Assembly (NCBI GenBank): GCA_002388665.1
Contig: DGMY01000064.1
Location: forward strand, 1-46,825
Origin: Opitutia bacterium UBA4506
GTDB lineage: Bacteria; Verrucomicrobiota; Verrucomicrobiia; Opitutales; Puniceicoccaceae
Direction: 5' to 3'
Length of the DNA: 46,825 bases
Positions within the stretch are counted from its first letter, which is position 1. Each line of letters starts with the position of its first letter. Shown piece by piece: positions 32,671-40,332 of the stretch. A model generated the notes under the pieces. It saw only the letters and a list, made by a program, of their open reading frames with translations. It was not told where the DNA came from and searched no databases. A program made the position numbers and the translations under genes.

Positions 32671-34629
32671 TCAACTCTCCTCTAGCCAGAGTAGATCGTA
32701 GGGCTCAAGAATCGTTGTCCGCCGGGTACTGTACTCGCGGCCAGTCAGGGCATCTTTGAGGAAATGGCTCAACCCCAGTGTCCGCAGTTCCGCCAAATCG
32801 ACCTTTTGCTCGTGCTCGGAGAAATTCGCATAGATTGCGGCATAGCTCGCATCGTGAGAGCGAACAAAACCGAGGACATGGGGATTGGTGATGTAGAGAA
32901 GCCGCATCTGATTCCCTCGGAATGCAGGAAGCTTCTTGCGGGTGGCAAAGAGACTTTGAAGAATTAAGAAGATCTCTTTGGGGACGGAGTTCTTCTTTTT
33001 TAGTTCCTTGGTCAGTGACCAATCCATTCTCACCCGATGGACCCAGCGGCTATCATCAGCTTTATCGGGATCATTCTCGAAATCGTAGTCATTGAGGATG
33101 CCCCATTCTTCGCCGAGGAAGACCAGAGGAATTCCCGTTGCGGCGCACATGACCCCATAGACCATCTTCATCCGGCGGATGGCAGTCTCCAGAAGCAGAG
33201 GATCCTCCTCGGTGGTGGCCTCCTCCAAGCCAGCGAGAGAAGCCATGGTGCCACAGATACGCATATCCCCAGTTTCGACATTGTGTTGAAACGGTACGCC
33301 GCGGGCGAAACTACCGGGGAATCGGGCGGTGTAGTAGCGATTGAGGAACTCGCGGTGATGGTCGGGATTGATCCCGACTTCCCAGCAGTCTCCATTGTCG
33401 AACGACCAACCGATATCGTCATGGCTTCGCAGGTAGTTCAACCAAGTGGTCGATTGCGGCAGTTGGAAACGGTGGTAGATCGATCGTTCCAGGAGCTTTG
33501 TTTCCCTTGTCGCCATCGCTTCCCACATGAGCGCCATAAACGTGGGGTTGTAGGAGATTTGGCACTCCTTGACATCGATATACTTGATCACCTCGTCGGG
33601 GTGGACGATGGCCTCGGATTTGAAGACCAAACTGGGCGCGGCGATACGGCAGACCGCATTGAAGGCTTGAATCAAAATGTGAGCCTCAGGCAGGTTTTCA
33701 CAGTTTGTGCCCATCTGCTTCCAAATAAAGGCAACTGCGTCGAGCCGGAGAATCTCAACGCCGGTATTGGCGAGGAAAAGCATTTCGGACGCCATAGCCC
33801 GGAAGACCTCTGGGTTGGCGTAATTGAGATCCCATTGGAAGCTGTTGAAAGTCGTCCAGACCCAGCGCTTCAGCGTTTCGTCCCAGGTGAAATTACCGCG
33901 GCGCACCGACGGAAAAATCTCACGGAGAGTCTGCTCGTACTGATTGGGGATGGTTCGATCAGGAAACGTTCGGTAGTAATCGAGGAACTCTTGCTCGCCC
34001 TCGAGCGCCCGAATGGCCCACAGGTGATCATCCGCGGTGTGGTTAAACACAAAGTCAAGGACCAGCGAGATGCCGACCTCTCGCAGATCGTGGGCGAGGG
34101 CTTCCAAGTCCTCAATGGTACCCAGGCGCGGATCGACCGAGCGATAGTCGCTGATCGCGTAGCCTCCGTCACTATTCCCCGGGCGGGAAGTGAACAGAGG
34201 CATCAGGTGGAGATAAGTCAGACCCAGATCGCGAAGGTAGGGAATGGCTTCGCGCAATTTAACCAAGTCGCCGCTGAAGAGATCGACATAGAGGGAGCCA
34301 CCGACCATGCGCTCCGACAGGTACCAACCCGGATCATTCTCGCGACGTTGGTCCAGCTCCTTCAAGGCTCTGGGGCGGGCGAGCCATGAGTCAACGGCGG
34401 TCAAGGCGATGTCTTCCAAATAGTAGAAGAAATCGTAGTGATGCCCGTAGAGTTGGTAGAGGAGCTTGAACAGCGTGAGCCAGTGCTCATCGAGACGCTC
34501 GTCGATCCTTTCATGGAGTCGAACCCGCTCGAGGTCACTGGCAGTTGCCTCCTCAATCCGCCGGGTGATCTTCGGCCGGATACGGCGCAGCGAGCGTGTC
34601 GCCTCATAAGCGAGGCGGCTTTCTTCCAT
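32671..34629 (-). CDS. GH13 amylosucrase
   Basis: 652 residues from the ATG at 34629. The open frame begins five codons earlier with a TTG, but GGTGA lies just before this ATG. It cleaves sucrose, transferring glucose to an alpha-1,4-glucan and releasing fructose. An alpha-helical N-terminal region (~1-95) precedes the (beta/alpha)8 barrel with LVLDFVFNHTADDH, nucleophile Asp297 in LRLDAVAF, acid/base Glu339 in FKSEAI and Asp404 in RSHDDIGW, the order and spacing of Neisseria amylosucrase. A closely related sucrose hydrolase is an alternative. It lies 76 bases downstream of sucrose-phosphate synthase on the same strand, so sucrose synthesis and breakdown are probably co-transcribed. Confidence 0.88.
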   Translation of the reverse strand: MEESRLAYEATRSLRRIRPKITRRIEEATASDLERVRLHERIDERLDEHWLTLFKLLYQLYGHHYDFFYYLEDIALTAVDSWLARPRALKELDQRRENDPGWYLSERMVGGSLYVDLFSGDLVKLREAIPYLRDLGLTYLHLMPLFTSRPGNSDGGYAISDYRSVDPRLGTIEDLEALAHDLREVGISLVLDFVFNHTADDHLWAIRALEGEQEFLDYYRTFPDRTIPNQYEQTLREIFPSVRRGNFTWDETLKRWVWTTFNSFQWDLNYANPEVFRAMASEMLFLANTGVEILRLDAVAFIWKQMGTNCENLPEAHILIQAFNAVCRIAAPSLVFKSEAIVHPDEVIKYIDVKECQISYNPTFMALMWEAMATRETKLLERSIYHRFQLPQSTTWLNYLRSHDDIGWSFDNGDCWEVGINPDHHREFLNRYYTARFPGSFARGVPFQHNVETGDMRICGTMASLAGLEEATTEEDPLLLETAIRRMKMVYGVMCAATGIPLVFLGEEWGILNDYDFENDPDKADDSRWVHRVRMDWSLTKELKKKNSVPKEIFLILQSLFATRKKLPAFRGNQMRLLYITNPHVLGFVRSHDASYAAIYANFSEHEQKVDLAELRTLGLSHFLKDALTGREYSTRRTTILEPYDLLWLEES

Positions 34630-34705
34630 GAAATTCACCGGCAATCTATCAGTTTGTTGATTCTATTCGCTGCGTCTCGAAGAGGGTCCGTCGGTTGAAG
34701 AAGAA

Positions 34706-36883
34706 CTACTCGGAGGCTACTGATTCCAGATTGCGATCATTGGGAATGGTAATGTCACCGAGGAAACTGTAATACTCCATCCCTTCGGCGATACCGGCTG
34801 CGTTGTGGCTGTCCGCGAAGTAGATTCGAGGGTATTTCCGCAACTTGTCGAGCTCCTTACTGTAGTTGCCGACGACGACACCGAGGGTGTTTCCCGCGAG
34901 CATCTCTTCATCGTTCCCGGAGTCGCCAGCGACCAGGATATGTTCGAGAGGGAATCCCCACTTGTAGGCCATGTGGCGAATGCACAGACCGCTGCCCGCA
35001 CGGGCCGGAATGATGTCGAGGAACATCCCGAGCGAGACGATGACCTTTACGCGGATGCCATTTTCGCGGAGGATTCGGCGGATAGCCGCGACGTTCGGGG
35101 ATTTTTTGAAATCGATACCGTAACTGATCTTGTAGGTCGATTGCTCGTGTTCCTCTTGTGGATACAGGCCAGGAATCGCATCAAGGGCCTCGCGAACTTT
35201 TTCCGGCTCCCATCGGAAGTCGATATGCTTGCGCCAGCTGGCGTCGGGGGTGAGGTTCTTGCCGTAGTACATCTCTGTGCCCACGGAGGTAATCAGGACC
35301 TCTGGTTGCGGCATGTGATGTTCGTCCATCAGGCGCATAACCTCTTCAAATCGACGCCCGGTGGCGATTCCGAAACCAACATCGGTATCAGTGTTCTCGA
35401 GAAGATCGAAGAACTCACGCATCGCGTCGTCGTTCCCGGTCAGGGTGTTGTCGATATCGGCAATGACGATGCGGTCGACCCCGGTCAGCGGCCGGGTTTT
35501 CTTTCGACCGGTGATGGAAGGGGAGCTCTTGAAGACATCGAGGACCTCATGAACATCCCGGATGTAGCGTTCGGCGTGGCGCTGCCATGAATAGAACTCG
35601 TGTACGTTCTCGATTCCGGCCTTCGACCATTCGTTCCAGGTATCGGGCTCGGTCAGAGCGCGCAGGAGAGCCTTCTCAATCGAGTCGGTGTCAAACGGAT
35701 CAATGAGGATACCGTTCTTACAGTTGGCGATGATATCGCTCGGTCCTCCGTCGTGTGTCGCGACGATGGGAACGCCGCTGGCGGCTGCTTCGAGGAGCGT
35801 GAGACCAAAGGGCTCGGTCATCGCCGGATTGATGAAGACACCCCGGCTGCGGGTAATCATGCGGTAGATCTCGGGCACATCGTCAGCTCGGTGGTGCTTC
35901 GGGTAGGCGACCTTCCCGTAGAGATCGTAGACGTCGATCAGCGTAAGAATATTGTTGAGAACTGCTCTCTGGCCGGAAGGCATATCGCGGATGTCTTCGC
36001 GGCAGCCCATGATGAGGACCAGGTTTGCCTCACGTTGCAATTGAGGTGATTCCCCGTACGTGTGGACGAGGCGCTCAAGATTTTTCCGTTCGTCGGGGCG
36101 TGCCATCGCCACGATCATGGGCTTGTCCGGATCGGCAAAAAATTGATTAATCTTTGGCGCGATCTCCGGATCTTCATCATCATCGCGTGGCGGACGGAAG
36201 TCGTCCAAATTCACTCCCGGAGGGATGACCTCCATGCGTTCGGGGATATAGTTGTCGTATTTCTCGTATTGTTGCCGAACCTCTTGGTGGGTGCTGGTAA
36301 TGATCAACGAGCACGTTTCGAGCGCGAACTCTTCGGCCTCAATCCGCTGGGTGATGCGGTAGGTCGATTCGATCTTTTTCTCGGAGATGCCACTTTCGAT
36401 CAGACGTTCTTTCTTTACGCGACCGAGTGAGTGGCCGGTGAATACAAATGGGATTCCCAGAAGGCGGGCGAGTTGAGCTCCTCCATATCCGGCATCGGCA
36501 TAGTGGCCGTGAATGATGTCGGGTACTGCCTTGTTGCGCTGGAAAAAATTGAGGCACTGATCCACGAACACCTCCATGTAGGGCCAGAGCTTGGACTTGT
36601 AGAGGTAGCGTCGCGGGCCGAAAGGAACCCGGATGATGTAAACGTTATTGCCGATTGATTCCTCGGGCTGGGCGTAGTCGTCGGAAATGCGGTCGTCGAA
36701 GATCTGGCGGGTGATGAGGTCGACCCGGGAGACGTCAGGGCGTTCGGCGAGCGCCCGTGCGAGTTCGACGACATATTTGGTTTGTCCACCAGTGTCTTCG
36801 TCGCGCCCCAGTTCCAGATTTTCCCCGCGGATTAGGCCGTGGAGACTGAGTAATGCAATGCGTATTCCTTCTTTCTGGCTCAT
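34706..36883 (-). CDS. Two-domain sucrose-phosphate synthase with C-terminal SPP-like phosphatase domain
   Basis: 725 residues. A GT-B (GT4) synthase domain covers ~5-455: ALLSLHGLIRG, DTGGQTKYVVELARAL (30-45), HGHYADAGY, and the EX7E motif with Glu357 and Glu365 (NPAMTEPFGLTLLEA). It makes sucrose-6-phosphate from UDP-glucose (or ADP-glucose) and fructose-6-phosphate. A HAD-type sucrose-phosphatase domain fills ~468-725: Asp476-x-Asp478-x-Thr480, ATGR at 507-510, and GDSGND at 653-658. All visible HAD residues are present, unlike the Synechocystis SPS, whose phosphatase domain is degenerate, so the protein may carry out both steps. It is divergent from a separate SPP gene 52 bases away and followed by amylosucrase. 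Confidence 0.93.
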   Translation of the reverse strand: MSQKEGIRIALLSLHGLIRGENLELGRDEDTGGQTKYVVELARALAERPDVSRVDLITRQIFDDRISDDYAQPEESIGNNVYIIRVPFGPRRYLYKSKLWPYMEVFVDQCLNFFQRNKAVPDIIHGHYADAGYGGAQLARLLGIPFVFTGHSLGRVKKERLIESGISEKKIESTYRITQRIEAEEFALETCSLIITSTHQEVRQQYEKYDNYIPERMEVIPPGVNLDDFRPPRDDDEDPEIAPKINQFFADPDKPMIVAMARPDERKNLERLVHTYGESPQLQREANLVLIMGCREDIRDMPSGQRAVLNNILTLIDVYDLYGKVAYPKHHRADDVPEIYRMITRSRGVFINPAMTEPFGLTLLEAAASGVPIVATHDGGPSDIIANCKNGILIDPFDTDSIEKALLRALTEPDTWNEWSKAGIENVHEFYSWQRHAERYIRDVHEVLDVFKSSPSITGRKKTRPLTGVDRIVIADIDNTLTGNDDAMREFFDLLENTDTDVGFGIATGRRFEEVMRLMDEHHMPQPEVLITSVGTEMYYGKNLTPDASWRKHIDFRWEPEKVREALDAIPGLYPQEEHEQSTYKISYGIDFKKSPNVAAIRRILRENGIRVKVIVSLGMFLDIIPARAGSGLCIRHMAYKWGFPLEHILVAGDSGNDEEMLAGNTLGVVVGNYSKELDKLRKYPRIYFADSHNAAGIAEGMEYYSFLGDITIPNDRNLESVASE

Positions 36884-36935
36884 AGTAGTGGTTTTATTAT
36901 TCCGAATGGAACTAATTCAGAGTATCTTCACTCGA

Positions 36936-37760
36936 ATGAATTTTTTCAACCTTCAAACCGAAATTGCCCCTCGGGTGTTGGCTACAGATCTGGACGGGAC
37001 CCTAATCCCACTCTCGGATTGCGCGGAGAATCGGGTAGATCTCGAAACGCTGAAGGACGGGCTTTCGAGGGATGGGAAAGAGATCGTTTTCTCGACCGGT
37101 CGCCATTTTGAATCGGTGCTCGAGGCCATATCCGAATTTAGGCTCCCGCGACCCAATTGGTTGATCTGCGATGTCGGTGCCTCGGTCTATTGCGCGGGTG
37201 AGGGAGGCCACACGTTGTATGAGCCCTATCTGAATCATCTGACCGAGAAGGTCGGCGGCGTCACGCGGGAGCAGGTGGTCGAGGCCGTGAGCGAGTTGAC
37301 GGAATTGGAGTCGCAGGGGCCCGAGAGTCAGGGTTCCTTTAAGGTGAGCTATTTTTCCAAAGCATCACGCGTGGACGAACTGGTGGCGGTGATTGAACAG
37401 ATACTCGCCGACCGGGATTTGCCTTTCAGCGTGATAGGGAGTGTGGATCCGTTCAATAACAACGGGCTGATCGACCTTTTGCCCGCGGGCGTCTCGAAGG
37501 CTTATGCTCTCAAATGGCTGGCCACTCATGCAGATTTTCAGCCGGAGGAAGTCGTGTTTGCCGGTGATTCGGGGAACGATTACGCAGCACTGGTGGCAGG
37601 GTTCCGCTCAATCGCGGTTGGGAACGCAGATCCCTCCTTGGTGAGGCGTGTCCAAAACGAGTTGGCGGACAAGGGCGCCTCGTCGCTTTTCTATGCGGCA
37701 AAGGCGCGGGCTACGAGCGGAGTCCTCGAGGGATGCCGCCATTTTGGATTGCTGGCGTAG
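36936..37760 (+). CDS. Sucrose-6-phosphate phosphatase-like HAD hydrolase
   Basis: 274 residues from the ATG at 36936. The open frame extends upstream to 36687 inside the SPS gene, and a Met at 36906 is an alternative. HAD phosphatase: TDLDGTL (17-23, nucleophile Asp18), STGR in motif II, and GDSGNDYAAL in motif IV. Cap-domain sequence resembles the SPP family (FKVSYFSK matches the phosphatase domain of the neighbouring SPS, TYKISYGI). It would dephosphorylate sucrose-6-phosphate. It is divergently transcribed from SPS, sharing a 52-bp spacer that must hold both promoters. A related sugar-phosphatase role cannot be excluded. Confidence 0.85.
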   Translation: MNFFNLQTEIAPRVLATDLDGTLIPLSDCAENRVDLETLKDGLSRDGKEIVFSTGRHFESVLEAISEFRLPRPNWLICDVGASVYCAGEGGHTLYEPYLNHLTEKVGGVTREQVVEAVSELTELESQGPESQGSFKVSYFSKASRVDELVAVIEQILADRDLPFSVIGSVDPFNNNGLIDLLPAGVSKAYALKWLATHADFQPEEVVFAGDSGNDYAALVAGFRSIAVGNADPSLVRRVQNELADKGASSLFYAAKARATSGVLEGCRHFGLLA

Positions 37761-37905
37761 GGCCAGCCAGAGGGTCGCAGCCCTATTTAGGAGCGGCCAC
37801 GATCCGGCTCCCGGGATTTGGCGAAGCTCATGAGATGCCCGCTAACCTCGGAAAGGGAAAAAATCGTCTCGTCAGTTGGCAGTGGATCCCACTACATTTT
37901 GAACG

Positions 37906-38472
37906 ATGGACACCGATTCAATTCAGAAGAAACAGGTTGAAGAGGCTAACAAGGCCCTTGAGCACACACTTTCCGAGTTCAACTCGCTACACACTGGGAA
38001 GGCTTCGCCTGCCATGGTCGAGGGCGTCGTTGTCGACGTATCTTCGTATGGCTCCTCAATGCCTTTGCGGGACATTGCGGCCATCACAACACCCGACGCG
38101 CGGTTGATTCAGATCCAACCCTGGGACCAAACCGTGATGAAAGATGTCGAGAAAGCGCTGCAGAAAGCGAACCTCGGCATCAATCCTGTGATTGACGGGG
38201 CCCTTATCCGGCTGAACATCCCGGAGTTGAGCAAGGAGCGTCGTCAAGACATGGTGAAGGTGGCGCATAAGCACGCCGAGGACGGGAGGATCAGTATCCG
38301 TCAAGCGCGCCGCAATGCGATGGAATCGCTAAAGGCATCCGAGAAGGAAGAGAGCCTTTCCGAGGACGACGTGAAACGAGTTGAGAAGGAAATCCAAAAG
38401 ACGACCGACGATTTCGTTGAGAAAATTAATCAAGCGCTAACTCACAAGGAGCAGGAGCTTCTTCGAATCTAA
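37906..38472 (+). CDS. frr: Ribosome recycling factor
   Basis: 188 residues, the standard RRF length (185). With EF-G it splits post-termination ribosomes. Coiled-coil domain I and hinge-linked domain II are recognisable: LHTGKASPAMVEGVVVD, MPLRDIAAITTPDARLIQIQPWD, LNIPELSKERRQDMVKVAHKHAEDGRISIRQARR. The usual neighbours pyrH and tsf are absent here; proB follows after 25 bases. Confidence 0.98.
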   Translation: MDTDSIQKKQVEEANKALEHTLSEFNSLHTGKASPAMVEGVVVDVSSYGSSMPLRDIAAITTPDARLIQIQPWDQTVMKDVEKALQKANLGINPVIDGALIRLNIPELSKERRQDMVKVAHKHAEDGRISIRQARRNAMESLKASEKEESLSEDDVKRVEKEIQKTTDDFVEKINQALTHKEQELLRI

Positions 38473-38497
38473 GGGATTCGGGGAGCGGAGACGGAAC

Positions 38498-39649
38498 ATG
38501 CCCGAGGAGTTTCTTTCCCGATCGTTCCGGAGGATTGTCGTAAAGCTCGGCACCGGTATTTTGACCGACGCTGAGGGCGGGGTGGACCGCGAGCGGATCT
38601 CGTCGATCTGCCGGGAGGTAGCCGACGCCCGAAAGGCCGGGGTGGACGTATGTGTGGTCAGCTCTGGGGCTGTTGGACTGGGAATGAAGCATTTGGGTTT
38701 CCCCCGACGCCCGACAGATCTCCCCACACTACAGTCCTGCGCTGCGGTTGGGCAGAGTATTTTGACTCAGACTTGGCAGGAATGCATGGATCCATTTGGG
38801 TATAAAGTCGCCCAGATGTTGCTCACCCGCGAAGACCTTCGGGGAAGGCGTCGCCATGTGGCAGTGAAGGACGCGATGGAGCGCCTCTTTGCCTTAGGAG
38901 TCGTCCCGATCGTCAACGAGAACGATTGTTTGAGTACCGAGGAGATCCGCTTCGGCGACAATGACGTCCTCAGTGCTTTGGTGGCATCACTGATCAAAGC
39001 AGATCTGTTGTTTATTCTCTCGACGGCACCCGGGCTGTTGAATCTGAAGGAGGGTGTGCTCATACCGGTCGTCCGTTCGATTACTCCGGAGATCGAGTCA
39101 ATGGCGCAGGGGACGAATAGTCCAACGGCTGTTGGAGGGATGGTTACCAAGATTCGTGCCGCTCGCATCGCGAACCGCTCGGGATGCGGGGTCATTATCG
39201 GCAGTGGGACCGATCCCCGGCTGCTGACTCGTTTTTCAGGCACCGACGTGTCGGGTACTCTTTTTCTTCCGGGCTCGGAGACGTTGACGTCGCACAAGCG
39301 CTGGCTCGCATTTTTTGACCGACCCAAGGGTTGGATTCGTATTGATTCGGGCGCGACAAGGGCTTTGTGCGAGAAAGGTACGTCTTTGTTGGCGAGCGGT
39401 GTCATTGATTGTGGTGGGGAGTTCGGTGAAGGTTCGGTCGTAAAGATCCGTGACGATGCCGACCGCACGTTTGCGCACGGAGTAATCGCCTATTCACCCG
39501 GGGACCTGCGGGCTGCCTCGGGGCTTCGCTCGCAAGCACTGCGGGAGCGCTTTCCCAATCGCAAGCAATACGAAGTCATTCACCGCAATGAGCTGGTTCT
39601 CCTGGACGAGGTTCCACATTTTCAATCGACCGAAGGTCAATCCTCATGA
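38498..39649 (+). CDS. proB: Glutamate 5-kinase with PUA domain
   Basis: 383 residues. First step of proline synthesis, ATP-dependent phosphorylation of glutamate. The amino-acid kinase domain covers ~1-260: VVKLGTGIL (normally VVKIGS), VVSSGAVGLGMK, NENDCLSTEEIRFGDNDVLSALVA and GTNSPTAVGGMVTKIRAA. The C-terminal PUA domain is ~285-372 (GWIRIDSGATRALCEKGTSLLASGV). GGAG is about nine bases before the ATG. proA is not in the window. The stop overlaps the next ATG by four bases (ATGA). Confidence 0.96.
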   Translation: MPEEFLSRSFRRIVVKLGTGILTDAEGGVDRERISSICREVADARKAGVDVCVVSSGAVGLGMKHLGFPRRPTDLPTLQSCAAVGQSILTQTWQECMDPFGYKVAQMLLTREDLRGRRRHVAVKDAMERLFALGVVPIVNENDCLSTEEIRFGDNDVLSALVASLIKADLLFILSTAPGLLNLKEGVLIPVVRSITPEIESMAQGTNSPTAVGGMVTKIRAARIANRSGCGVIIGSGTDPRLLTRFSGTDVSGTLFLPGSETLTSHKRWLAFFDRPKGWIRIDSGATRALCEKGTSLLASGVIDCGGEFGEGSVVKIRDDADRTFAHGVIAYSPGDLRAASGLRSQALRERFPNRKQYEVIHRNELVLLDEVPHFQSTEGQSS

Positions 39650-40332
39650 AGTCATTTGCACACATTCTCTTTGATCTGGACGGTACCTTGATCGACCATT
39701 TTACGGCCATCCACGAGGGGTATCATTTCGCGCAGGAAACCTTGGGGCTTCCTCCGGCGAGCTATGAGAAGGTGAGGGCTACAGTGGGGGGATCGGTGCC
39801 GGTGACCATGAGGAGACTTATCGGTGACGATCAGCCCCAGGAGATCTTTGACAAGGCGATGGAGCTTTTCAATCAGCGCTTCTCTGAAGTGATGCTTGAG
39901 ATGGTCTCGATTCTTCCGGGCGTGGAACCATTGCTGAAATCCTTGGTGGCGCGGAAGATTCCCGTCTCGGTTTTTACCAATAAGAATGGAGTGCATGCCA
40001 GGGCGGTTTTGGAACACCTGGGACTGGCTGGCTATTTCAACACTATCATCGGAGCCGGTGATACGGAGTTTCGAAAGCCCGAACCAGAATTTACCGACCA
40101 CGTGTTGGAGGTCATCGGTACGGCTCCAGCCGAGACCCTTATGATCGGGGATTCCCCGTTCGATGTGGAAGCCGGGAAGGTCAGGGACCTGTGGGTTGCG
40201 GTAGTCGCGACTGGAAGCCATACAGCCGATGAACTGCGGGAAACCGAGGCGGATTGGGTCTTTGCGGACATGGAGATTCTCGGAAGAGATTTGCTGGGAG
40301 AGACTTCAGTTGCCTGTTCACAGACTTCGTGA
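39646..40332 (+). CDS. HAD-superfamily phosphatase (phosphoglycolate phosphatase-like)
   Basis: 228 residues. HAD subfamily IA: nucleophile motif FDLDGTLID (9-17), helical cap (~20-85), motif II VFTNKNG, motif III Lys in FRKPEPEF, and motif IV MIGDSPFDVEAG. This set fits Gph-like 2-phosphoglycolate phosphatases, but HAD specificity is hard to infer. It overlaps proB by four bases and its own TGA overlaps the recD2 ATG (TGATG), so the four genes frr-proB-HAD-recD2 look like a coupled operon. Confidence 0.9.
   Translation: MKSFAHILFDLDGTLIDHFTAIHEGYHFAQETLGLPPASYEKVRATVGGSVPVTMRRLIGDDQPQEIFDKAMELFNQRFSEVMLEMVSILPGVEPLLKSLVARKIPVSVFTNKNGVHARAVLEHLGLAGYFNTIIGAGDTEFRKPEPEFTDHVLEVIGTAPAETLMIGDSPFDVEAGKVRDLWVAVVATGSHTADELRETEADWVFADMEILGRDLLGETSVACSQTS

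Noticed and set aside
33037..34389. 450-codon open frame antisense to amylosucrase
   Set aside because: The minus-strand frame carries all GH13 catalytic residues. The antisense frame is a by-product of GC-rich codon usage and has no domain.
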